In this document: positions 16,778 to 23,741 of the stretch, in pieces
Position numbering within the stretch: position 1 is the stretch's first letter
Layout: every line of letters starts with the position of its first letter
Source of the DNA: PALSA-1006 sp964571195
GTDB lineage: Bacteria; Pseudomonadota; Gammaproteobacteria; Burkholderiales; Gallionellaceae
DNA: 64,000 nucleotides
NCBI GenBank assembly: GCA_964571195.1
Contig: CAZNAD010000002.1
Coordinates: forward strand, 62,001-126,000
Direction: 5' to 3'
Made by a program: the position numbers and the translations under genes
The notes under the pieces: generated by a model
Told to the model about the DNA's origin: nothing
The model's database searches: none
The model's input: only the letters and a program-made list of their open reading frames with translations

Positions 16778-18252
16778 AGCTATTCGACCTGAGAGGCGGT
16801 GTCCATCCCGAGGGCAAGAAAGATATGTCGGTTGAGCGCCGCATCCGTGTGCTGCCGTTGCCGAAAAAACTGTTCGTGCCGTTGCAGCAGCACATCGGCG
16901 CGCCTGCGACGCCAGTGGTGAACGTTGGCGACAAAGTGCTCAAAGGTCAGCTCATCGCCTCGGCGCAAGGTGCGGTCTCATCCTCCATCCACGCGCCGAC
17001 CTCCGGCGTGGTCACTGCACTGGGCGACCATGTGGCACCACATCCCTCCGGCTTGCCGGTGCCCACGATCACGATCGAGAGCGACGGTGAAGACAAGTGG
17101 GTCGCCACAGAATCCGTGGACGATCCATTCGCGCTGACACCGGAAGACATCGCCGCACGCGTTGGTGCGGCGGGTATCGTCGGCCTCGGCGGTGCGACGT
17201 TCCCGGCAGCATTGAAACTCAACCTCAGCCGCAACAGCGGCGTACAGACGCTGATCATGAACGGCGGTGAATGCGAACCGTATCTCACCTGCGATGACCG
17301 CATCATGCGCGAACGTGCAATGCAGATCGTCGAAGGCATCCGTCTCATTGCGACAGCCGTAGCCGCCAAAGAAGTGCTGGTTGGCATCGAAGACAACAAG
17401 CCCGAAGCCATTGTTGCGATGCAGGCCGCCGCACAGGGCACTGCGGTGCAAGTGGTTGCTATGCCGAGCATGTACCCGATGGGTTCGGAGAAGCAGATCA
17501 TCCAAGTGCTCACCGGCAAAGAGATCCCGGCGGGTGGACGCCCCGCCGACATCGGCGTGCTGGTGCACAACGTCGCCACGGCTTTTGCCGTGCAACAGGC
17601 CATTCGCTACGGCAAGCCGCTGATCTCGCGCATCGTCACCGTGAGCGGCGGCGCGATCAAGACCGCGTGCAATGTGGAAGCGCTGGTCGGCACCCCCGTG
17701 CAAGAGTTGATCGATTTTGCCGACGGTTACACGCGAGCCGCCACGCGGTTGGTGCTGGGCGGGCCGATGATGGGGCAACAGTTCACCAACACTGGTGTGC
17801 CCGTGGTGAAAGGGACGAGCGGTGTGCTGGCGCTCACCGCAAGCGAGATCGGGCAAGCCGAAGCCTCGCCGTGTATACGCTGCTCCACCTGCGTACGCGC
17901 TTGTCCGGTGGGTTTGTTGCCGTTGGAAATGGCCGCGCGCATCCGCGCATCCGACCTGTCCGGCGCGGTCTCCTTCGGGTTGAAAGATTGCATCTCGTGC
18001 GGTTCCTGCTCCTATGTGTGCCCGGCGCATATCCCGCTGGTGCATTACTTCAATTACGCCAAAGGCGATCTCGCCGCGCAGGAGCGCGCCAAGCTGAAAC
18101 AGGAAGCCACCAAGAAACTGGCCGATGCGCGCAACGAACGTATGGCGCGTATCGAACGCGAACGCGCAGAGGCGGCAGCGAAGCGTAAAGCCGCGCGCGA
18201 AGCGAAAGAACGTGCGGCGAAAGAAGCCGCAGCAAAGGCGGAGGTTGTATGA
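16774..18252 (+). CDS. rnfC: Rnf complex NADH/flavin-binding subunit C
   Basis: This 492-residue peripheral subunit has an N-terminal barrel-sandwich region, an NADH/FMN-binding domain with GLGGATFPAALKL and NGGECEPYLTCDDRIM, and two 4Fe-4S motifs (CIRCSTCVRACP at about 370, CISCGSCSYVCP at about 409). The C-terminal 60 residues are an Ala/Lys/Arg-rich coiled helix, as in other proteobacterial RnfC. It is separated from rnfD by a 142-nt gap containing a long inverted repeat, unusual inside this otherwise tight operon. Confidence 0.95.
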   Translation: MKLFDLRGGVHPEGKKDMSVERRIRVLPLPKKLFVPLQQHIGAPATPVVNVGDKVLKGQLIASAQGAVSSSIHAPTSGVVTALGDHVAPHPSGLPVPTITIESDGEDKWVATESVDDPFALTPEDIAARVGAAGIVGLGGATFPAALKLNLSRNSGVQTLIMNGGECEPYLTCDDRIMRERAMQIVEGIRLIATAVAAKEVLVGIEDNKPEAIVAMQAAAQGTAVQVVAMPSMYPMGSEKQIIQVLTGKEIPAGGRPADIGVLVHNVATAFAVQQAIRYGKPLISRIVTVSGGAIKTACNVEALVGTPVQELIDFADGYTRAATRLVLGGPMMGQQFTNTGVPVVKGTSGVLALTASEIGQAEASPCIRCSTCVRACPVGLLPLEMAARIRASDLSGAVSFGLKDCISCGSCSYVCPAHIPLVHYFNYAKGDLAAQERAKLKQEATKKLADARNERMARIERERAEAAAKRKAAREAKERAAKEAAAKAEVV

Positions 18253-18264
18253 GTCAAAAGCTAT

Positions 18265-18380
18265 CACCACAGAGACACAGAGGCACAGAGGAAAACCAAC
18301 ACCTGAGTGTGCTTTCGACGGCATGCTTGGATAGTGCTGATTGTTTTTGTCTTTCTCTGTGTCTCTGTGTCTCCGTGGTG
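18265..18380. repeat. long inverted repeat (dispersed 'acacagag' palindrome) between rnfC and rnfD
   Basis: Two 26-bp arms, 18265-18290 and 18355-18380, are inverted complements with two mismatches. They are built on repeats of ACAGAG/CTCTGT and separated by 64 bp. A related copy lies between gatB and gatA (51370-51438). The structure looks like a non-coding dispersed palindromic element. In RNA it would form a very stable stem inside the rnf transcript. Confidence 0.85.
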
Positions 18381-18394
18381 AAAGGTTCTCAATC

Positions 18395-19447
18395 ATGAAT
18401 AAAATCGCCCATTCCCCCCACGCACACGCCCCCACCTCCATCAGCAAAGTGATGGGCACGGTGTTGCTAGCACTCACGCCCGCTACGCTGTTTGGTTTCT
18501 GGTTGTACGGTTGGCCCGCAGTCAATCTGTGGGCGGTGTCGCTGATCGCGGCCATCGTTGGCGAAGCTTTTGCGCTGCGTCTGCAAGACCGCGCGGTGCG
18601 CCCCGCATTGATGGACGGCTCGGGCATCTTGACCGCATGGTTACTGGCGATCTCGCTGCCACCTTATGCACCGTGGTGGATCGCGGTACTCGGCAGTCTG
18701 TTCGCCGTCATCATTGGCAAACATATCTTTGGTGGGCTGGGACAGAACGTGTTCAATCCCGCGATGGCGGCGCGCGTGATGCTGCTGATCTCGTTTCCGC
18801 TGGAGATGACGACGTGGGTCGCGCCTTCGCAGGCGCCGGGTCTTCTTGAAAGTTTGCGCATCACCTTCTTGAGTCAACCTATCGACGGTATGGCGAGTGC
18901 TTCTCTGCTGGGACACGTGAAAACCGAGTTCACACGCGGCATCGGTCTGGATCAGGCACTGGTCGGTTATTACGCCCCGATGGATATGTTGTGGGGCAAT
19001 CGTGCGGGCAGTCTGGGTGAGACGGCAGCGCTGTTGCTGCTGATCGGCGGCCTGTTCCTCATCGCGCGCCGCATCATCACTTGGCATGCACCGTTCGCCA
19101 TGCTGCTTGGTGTGGCTGTACCCGCGCTGATTTTCAATGCCGTCGATGGCAATCATTACGCCGGGCCGATGTATCACCTGCTTACCGGAGGCTTGATGCT
19201 GGGCGCATTCTTCATCGTCACCGATCCGGTGACCTCCCCCAACACTACCACGGGGCAGCTCATCTTCGGATTCGGCTGCGGTTTGTTGACTTGGATCATC
19301 CGCACCTGGGGCGGTTACCCTGAGGGCGTGGCATTCGCGGTGATGATCATGAACACCGTCACGCCGATCATCGACCAATACGTGAAACCGCGCATCTACG
19401 GGCGTGACCGCAAGGGTGCTGCATTGCCCGTGAAGAAGGAGGCGTGA
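18395..19447 (+). CDS. rnfD: Rnf complex membrane subunit D
   Basis: This 350-residue multi-spanning subunit of the NqrB/RnfD family (about ten helices) carries covalent FMN in studied homologues. Characteristic segments are GGLGQNVFNPAMAARVMLL and FIVTDPVTSPNTT. I chose the start at 18395 (MNKIAHSP) because the longer frame from 18341 begins inside the inverted repeat. Next gene rnfG begins directly after it. Confidence 0.95.
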   Translation: MNKIAHSPHAHAPTSISKVMGTVLLALTPATLFGFWLYGWPAVNLWAVSLIAAIVGEAFALRLQDRAVRPALMDGSGILTAWLLAISLPPYAPWWIAVLGSLFAVIIGKHIFGGLGQNVFNPAMAARVMLLISFPLEMTTWVAPSQAPGLLESLRITFLSQPIDGMASASLLGHVKTEFTRGIGLDQALVGYYAPMDMLWGNRAGSLGETAALLLLIGGLFLIARRIITWHAPFAMLLGVAVPALIFNAVDGNHYAGPMYHLLTGGLMLGAFFIVTDPVTSPNTTTGQLIFGFGCGLLTWIIRTWGGYPEGVAFAVMIMNTVTPIIDQYVKPRIYGRDRKGAALPVKKEA

Positions 19448-19448
19448 G

Positions 19449-20078
19449 ATGAAACTCGAAGAGTTGCGCGGCAAATTGTTCTATCAGGGCGTGTTGCTCG
19501 GCGGTGTGGCGCTCATCACCAGTGCGGCGCTGGCCTATGCTGCGCGCATCACCGAAGCGGATATCAAGGCGGCGGAAGCGAGCGACCTCAAGCAATCACT
19601 GGCGCAAGTGTTGCCGGGCGAATATGAGAACGACCTGCTCAAGGACACGATCAAGCTGCCCGGCAAAGAAGGCGATGTGCTGGTGTATCGCGGTCGCCGT
19701 GCGGGCAAGGTCGAGGCGGTGGTGTATCGCGTGATTGGCCATGGCTATGCGGGCAACATCGTGTGCGTGATGGGCGTGTCGCGCGAGGGCAAGATACTCG
19801 GCGTGCGTGTCATCAGCCATAAAGAGACGCCGGGGTTGGGCGACAAGATCGAACCGGCCAAGGCGAAATGGATATTCGATTTCGACGGCAAATATCTGGG
19901 TGAGCCGCCCCTAGAGAAATGGGCCGTGAAGAAAGATGGCGGCGTGTTCGACCAGTTCGCCGGGGCGACTATCACCCCGCGCGGCGTGGTGAATGCAGTG
20001 AAAGGCGGGCTGGAATTCTTTGATGCGAATCGGACTGCGCTACTTGAAGGCACGGCAGCGGAAGGGGGCGAAAAATGA
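19449..20078 (+). CDS. rnfG: Rnf complex FMN-binding subunit G
   Basis: This 209-residue protein has an N-terminal membrane helix (about 14-32) and a periplasmic FMN-binding domain. The motif AGATITPRGVV near residue 175 contains the threonine that carries FMN in RnfG/NqrC proteins. The HGYAGNIVCVMGV and ETPGLGDKI segments are family hallmarks. It starts one base after the rnfD stop and overlaps rnfE by four bases. Confidence 0.95.
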   Translation: MKLEELRGKLFYQGVLLGGVALITSAALAYAARITEADIKAAEASDLKQSLAQVLPGEYENDLLKDTIKLPGKEGDVLVYRGRRAGKVEAVVYRVIGHGYAGNIVCVMGVSREGKILGVRVISHKETPGLGDKIEPAKAKWIFDFDGKYLGEPPLEKWAVKKDGGVFDQFAGATITPRGVVNAVKGGLEFFDANRTALLEGTAAEGGEK

Positions 20079-20746
20079 GCGAAAACTACGGACGCATCAC
20101 CAAAGACGGACTGTGGGACAACAACATCGTCTTCGCGCAGATACTCGGCATGTGCCCGACCATGGCGGTGACCAGTAGCGCCACCAACGGTCTCGGCATG
20201 GGGCTGGCGACCACGGCGGTATTGGTTGCCGCCAACGCCCTCGTTTCGGGCGCGCGCGATCTCATCAGCCCCGATGTGCGCATCCCGGTATACATCGTGC
20301 TGATCGCGACGCTGGTGACGCTGGTGGATGTGAGCCTGAACGCCTGGGCGCACGATCTGTATAAAGTGCTCGGCCTGTACATCGCGCTGATCGTGGCCAA
20401 CTGCGCTGTGCTTGGCCGTGCCGAAGCCTTTGCCGCCAAAAACAGTGTGGGCGCTTCGGCGCTGGATGGCCTGATGATGGGCTTGGGTTTCACTTTTGCC
20501 TTGACGCTGATTGGCGGCATCCGCGAAGTGTTGGGCGCAGGCACATTGTTTTCCAATGCTCATCTGTTGTTGGGCCCAGCCTTTGCGTTCTTGGAGACTA
20601 CCGTCATTCCAGAATACAAAGGTTATCTGCTGATGATCCTGCCCCCCGGCGGCTTCATGGTGTTGGGTTTCCTGTTGGCGGGAAGGCGCATCATGGAAAG
20701 CCGTAAAGCAGCACGTGCCGTAGCCGCCGAAGTCGCAGTGAATTAG
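20075..20746 (+). CDS. rnfE: Rnf complex membrane subunit E
   Basis: This 223-residue paralogue of RnfA has six helices with inverted topology. It contains NGLWDNN-type KDGLWDNNIVFAQILGMCP and LIVANCAVLGRAEAFA, whose cysteines bind the intramembrane iron-sulfur centre with RnfA in known complexes. It overlaps rnfG by ATGA and is followed ten bases later by rnfH. Confidence 0.95.
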   Translation: MSENYGRITKDGLWDNNIVFAQILGMCPTMAVTSSATNGLGMGLATTAVLVAANALVSGARDLISPDVRIPVYIVLIATLVTLVDVSLNAWAHDLYKVLGLYIALIVANCAVLGRAEAFAAKNSVGASALDGLMMGLGFTFALTLIGGIREVLGAGTLFSNAHLLLGPAFAFLETTVIPEYKGYLLMILPPGGFMVLGFLLAGRRIMESRKAARAVAAEVAVN

Positions 20747-20756
20747 GAGAGCAACT

Positions 20757-21035
20757 ATGCAGATCGGCGTCGCCTATTCTGAACCCGCGCAACAACTCTG
20801 GTTGCGCATCGAAGTGCCGGATGAAACCACGGTGCAGCAGGCCATTGAGGAGTCCGGCATCCTGAAGAAATTCCCGTCCGTCGATATCGCGACCTGCACG
20901 ATCGGGATATTTGGTAAAGTCGCCGAACTCGATGCGACGCTGAAACCGGGCGACCGCGTGGAGATCTACCGCGCCATTACCGCTGATCCGGCCACTGTGC
21001 CCCGGCGGGTGATTGCCGGTGACGACGAGGATTGA
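20757..21035 (+). CDS. rnfH: RnfH-family ubiquitin-like protein
   Basis: This 92-residue beta-grasp protein (RnfH/PF03658) has the typical core EVPDETTVQQAIEESGIL and LKPGDRVEIYRAI. It closes nif-linked rnf operons such as that of Rhodobacter, where loss lowers nitrogen fixation; the mechanism is not established. A good ribosome-binding site (TAGGAG) precedes it. Confidence 0.9.
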   Translation: MQIGVAYSEPAQQLWLRIEVPDETTVQQAIEESGILKKFPSVDIATCTIGIFGKVAELDATLKPGDRVEIYRAITADPATVPRRVIAGDDED

Positions 21036-21117
21036 AACTACGGGGCACCATGACAATAAGCTGCACACGCGACGAAGCACCTTGCTGCACAGATAGCGTT
21101 GTTAATCGGTTCGCCCC

Positions 21118-21192
21118 GTGCTGATCGAGCTGATTGTTCTCGTGTTGGTGGTGGGGGTGGTTGTGATGTTGTTGCGACCGCCTAAGCAGTGA
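21118..21192 (+). CDS. possible 24-residue single-span membrane peptide
   Basis: A GTG-started frame encodes a short hydrophobic helix (LIELIVLVLVVGVVVMLL) ending RPPKQ. An in-frame stop lies four codons upstream and there is no Shine-Dalgarno sequence, so translation is uncertain. It lies downstream of rnfH. The 80 nt between rnfH and this frame can pair ACGGGGC (21040-21046) with GCCCCGT (21113-21119). Confidence 0.25.
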   Translation: MLIELIVLVLVVGVVVMLLRPPKQ

Positions 21193-21201
21193 CGAGAGCG
21201 G

Positions 21202-21603
21202 TCAACGTTGCTGCTTCTTCAGGAACATGACCAACGCACCATCCATCATCGCCAGATGGGTATCGAACCACTCCGGCAAACCTTCCTTCACGTAAGCGCG
21301 CACTAGCGGCAGATGGCCGCGTTTGAGGGTGCGGTTGAGTTGCTGCAATTCGCCCAACACGCGGTGATGTTCGCCTTCATGCACGCCCAGTCCCTGATAT
21401 TTGGCTTCGTGCATCAGTCGTCCTTCGGCCATGAAGTGTTCGCGGGTGTGAGTGACAAGCGCCTGGAACAAAGCGGGGAACTCCGCATCGCTGGCCGCGA
21501 TGAGTGCGCCCACCTGGGTGATGAATTCGCGATGGGCATCATCCATCTCGCCTACTCCGAGAATATGACGCGCCTCATCCCATTGTGCAGGGTGTTTGTT
21601 CAT
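21202..21603 (-). CDS. hemerythrin-like domain protein next to the SIR2-like gene
   Basis: This 133-residue protein has a hemerythrin-type four-helix pattern: DDAHREFITQVG, HTREHFMAEGRLMHEAKYQ, HEGEHHRVLGEL and DTHLAMMDG, giving histidines and acidic residues for a di-iron site. The ATG at 21603 overlaps the stop of the upstream SIR2-like gene, so the two are translationally coupled. Location beside rnf and nif and a sigma-54 promoter upstream suggest oxygen sensing or scavenging for nitrogenase; this is inferred. Confidence 0.82.
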   Translation of the reverse strand: MNKHPAQWDEARHILGVGEMDDAHREFITQVGALIAASDAEFPALFQALVTHTREHFMAEGRLMHEAKYQGLGVHEGEHHRVLGELQQLNRTLKRGHLPLVRAYVKEGLPEWFDTHLAMMDGALVMFLKKQQR

Positions 21604-22463
21604 GCCGCTGCGAGGCTGCCGTTCCAAGCCTGTGCGGCGGTCAGGAAATCCGCCACATCGGCATTCACGATCTCGATGTTGAGCCGGTCCAGATAACGCT
21701 TTTCTTTGTCGGTCGGATGCGGGATCAGCGCCCAGCCGGCGGGTTTGTCTGCGCCGAAGATGATGTCGGAGAACACCATGCGGTCGGTATCGCGGTTCAG
21801 GCGCAGTCCGAGCAGCACATAACGTTTGTTCTGGCGCGAACGTTTGACGAAAGAAGGAATGGCAAAGCCCCCCATCAGTTCGGTGATGTAATCGACGAAG
21901 TCGGCATCTGAAGCGATGTAGTTCGATTCCGGCAGGGGCGTGCCCAGCGGTTTGAACAGGATGGGCAGCGAGGTATCCACAGCTTCTTGCTCGATGGCGG
22001 AATAGGCCGTGCCGTCGTAGTTGAAGATGCGGAAGCGGAATTCCTTGCCGGACATACGCGCGATGCCGACGATCAGCGTGTGCGGCGTGGCGGCATATTG
22101 TTTCTGGATCTGTGTGTCGCGGTTGGCATCTATCAGATAGGGCAACTTTTGCTGTGCCAGCCATGCGTGCAGGGCGGAAGTGCTCCATTGCGTGTTCTTG
22201 TAGGTGGCATCAAGGAACTTGTTCACCGCCGAACGACCACGCTTGAGTTCCACATTCATCGCCGCGCGCGGGAATTCGTACATCAGCTTGGGTGCCATCG
22301 GTTGGCCGTTGTTCATGGCCAGGATCAGACTGTCGCTGTCGGCGGGAATGGCTTTGCCTGTGGCCGGGTCTATCACCCCGTTCAATGCGCCGGGGCCAAG
22401 ATACGGGACGACGCTGCCGTCGGACAGGCCGGAAAAGATGTTGTCGAATGCGCTGGTACTCAT
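21600..22463 (-). CDS. SIR2-like domain protein in the nif region
   Basis: This 287-residue protein resembles the SIR2-like (SIR2_2) NAD-binding fold at its N-terminus (SDGSVVPYLGPGALNGV), with the glycine-rich loop in a GPG rather than GAG form. No zinc-binding cysteine cluster is visible, so classical deacetylase activity is doubtful. The start at 22463 follows AGGAG by nine bases. It forms an operon with a hemerythrin-like gene behind a sigma-54 promoter. Its role may be NAD sensing or consumption tied to nitrogenase protection, but this is open. Confidence 0.7.
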   Translation of the reverse strand: MSTSAFDNIFSGLSDGSVVPYLGPGALNGVIDPATGKAIPADSDSLILAMNNGQPMAPKLMYEFPRAAMNVELKRGRSAVNKFLDATYKNTQWSTSALHAWLAQQKLPYLIDANRDTQIQKQYAATPHTLIVGIARMSGKEFRFRIFNYDGTAYSAIEQEAVDTSLPILFKPLGTPLPESNYIASDADFVDYITELMGGFAIPSFVKRSRQNKRYVLLGLRLNRDTDRMVFSDIIFGADKPAGWALIPHPTDKEKRYLDRLNIEIVNADVADFLTAAQAWNGSLAAA

Positions 22464-22500
22464 CGGAATGGACTCCTGTGGATAGGGATACATAATCCAT

Positions 22501-22516
22501 CGCAATAAACGCGCCA
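22501..22516 (-). promoter_or_regulatory. sigma-54 promoter for the SIR2-like/hemerythrin operon
   Basis: Minus-strand TGGCGCGTTTATTGCG matches TGGCACG-N4-TTGCA except at two positions, with exact GG-N10-GC spacing. The predicted start is about 27 nt ahead of the ATG at 22463. I found no perfect NifA site in the next 200 bp. Confidence 0.7.
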
Positions 22517-22723
22517 GCAGCGATCCCCAGTGTTGGTGCGGGATGCGGCCTTTTCGGCTTTGGTGCAAATGCGACAAAACCAAAAAAGTTGTCCGACAAG
22601 GGTGTGGGGGTAGGACTGATACAAGAAAGCTTCAGCAATCAGTTTGCCGCAGCGTGAATAGGCAATGTCAGAGCCAATGGAGATAGCAGGTGGCCCCGCT
22701 ACAGGACAAATGCGAGTGTTCGA

Positions 22724-22921
22724 CTATCCGTTCGACGAATCTTTTGCGGCAGATAACCGCTCGGCTTCTTGCGCAATTTTAAGTTCACGCTCCGCCCGCA
22801 GCTGTCGCATCTTCGGGGATGAGGGTACAAATGCCCCCCAATGATACGAGCCGGAGTCCAGCTTGTTATGGTTGTCGTGTGTGGGGGAAGGTGCCGTTGT
22901 TGGCGGCTTTGCGGTTGCCAT
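22724..22921 (-). CDS. 65-residue protein of unknown function controlled by a c-di-GMP riboswitch
   Basis: The start at 22921 follows TGGAGG perfectly. The product is soluble and hydrophilic, with a short SYHWGAFVPSSPKMRQL segment and a helical, charged tail (RAERELKIAQEAERLSAAK). I do not recognise a family. Its leader holds a class-I c-di-GMP riboswitch and a sigma-70-type promoter, so it is likely an output of second-messenger signalling. It is flanked by nif-related genes but need not be functionally linked to them. Confidence 0.75.
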   Translation of the reverse strand: MATAKPPTTAPSPTHDNHNKLDSGSYHWGAFVPSSPKMRQLRAERELKIAQEAERLSAAKDSSNG

Positions 22922-22954
22922 GATTGACCTCCAATGGTTTTGAGGCAACCAGAA

Positions 22955-23046
22955 GACAGTCCATCTGGCGGCCCCGCTGTCATAGGTTTTACCCTTTAGA
23001 CCGGAAACTTTGCGTCCCTGCCTTTCGGCAGGTTTGCCCTTTACTG
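22955..23046 (-). promoter_or_regulatory. cyclic-di-GMP-I (GEMM) riboswitch
   Basis: The minus-strand leader contains GGGCAAACC, a GAAA-capped stem (TGCC-GAAA-GGCA), GGGACGCAAAG, CCGGTCTAAA and a closing GC-rich segment (AGCGGGGCCGCC). This is the core order of class-I c-di-GMP aptamers. A CCAGA/TCTGG helix and 34 nt follow before the ATG at 22921. No T-run is present, so control of translation is more likely than termination. Direction of regulation cannot be read from sequence. Confidence 0.85.
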
Positions 23047-23051
23047 GCTTT

Positions 23052-23079
23052 ACTATACCCCCATGGGAGTCGAAGTCAA
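23052..23079 (-). promoter_or_regulatory. sigma-70 promoter for the riboswitch transcript
   Basis: On the minus strand TTGACT (23079-23074) and TATAGT (23057-23052) are separated by 16 bp. Transcription would begin near 23045, directly ahead of the aptamer. Confidence 0.7.
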
Positions 23080-23191
23080 AGGAATGTGTAGGAGGTCCGT
23101 TCCAAACGCCGCAGGGCAGTGGCGGCTAAACAGGGCACGCTCGGATTGTCGCTCCATGAACGGCGCGGCGCGCCCAATTTCAGATTTCGTC

Positions 23192-23211
23192 ATTCCGGCG
23201 AAGGCCGGAAT
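23192..23211. repeat. REP-like palindrome
   Basis: ATTCCGGC-GAAG-GCCGGAAT is a perfect eight-pair palindrome with a tetraloop, preceded by CGTC. This is the short extragenic palindrome common across Proteobacteria. The surrounding 23216-23537 stretch shows no other recognisable element. Confidence 0.85.
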
Positions 23212-23537
23212 CTAGCGTATTTAATCAACTGGGCACCAGCCTTGAGTGAAGTTGATCTTGCTCTGAAAGCAGGAGGAGAACAAAAACGATACGGAGCCTG
23301 ATTCGGAATGAGCAGCGCATGGCCGCATTGATGCCGTTGCCGAGGAAGTCGTTCATCTATCCGTCACAAAATTCCGCTACATTTCTTCAGGCGTTCGAAG
23401 TTGAACATCAAATGACTTTTTCAAGAGATACAGCTTGACGTCATGCTACTCATGCTGGAAGTTTGGTGTATTGAAATAGAAAAGCAGGTTTTGGTTTCAG
23501 TCCTTGTGAAGTGCGATCTTGATCGAAGGAGGAAAAG

Positions 23538-23693
23538 ATGAACGAATTGCAAAGCCACGATTATGTAATCCCCGCCTTTCTGCTGATGGAGCCGCGAAGC
23601 ACAGACGGAAATGGAAGCGACACTCCAATGGATGATTTCTTGAAGTATCTCCGAGGCTGGTCTGAATTTATGCCACCCGAAGAGTTCGAATGA
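23538..23693 (+). CDS. 51-residue small protein of unknown function near draT
   Basis: An ATG preceded by AAGGAGG at a six-base spacing opens a 52-codon frame. The product is acidic (DTPMDDFLKYLRGW, PPEEFE) with no membrane segment or signal. The strong ribosome-binding site and clean frame support a real gene. It converges on draT (tail-to-tail, 48 nt apart). No family was recognised; a nif-associated accessory role is only suggested by position. Confidence 0.65.
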   Translation: MNELQSHDYVIPAFLLMEPRSTDGNGSDTPMDDFLKYLRGWSEFMPPEEFE

Positions 23694-23741
23694 GCTAAGT
23701 TAAGTGCGCAATGTATAGCAGCACGTGATGTTTGCGGCGTC

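Noticed and set aside
16978..18627. 549-codon minus-strand frame opposite rnfC
   Set aside because: Shadow of rnfC that also runs through the non-coding inverted repeat.
22560..22720. NifA site for the SIR2-like operon
   Set aside because: I checked each ACA in this stretch and found no TGT ten bases ahead; the activator of this promoter is left open.
23119..23301. A 60-codon open frame containing RHSGEGRNL
   Set aside because: That peptide comes from a REP-like palindrome (ATTCCGGC-GAAG-GCCGGAAT); there is no ribosome-binding site, so it is not a gene.
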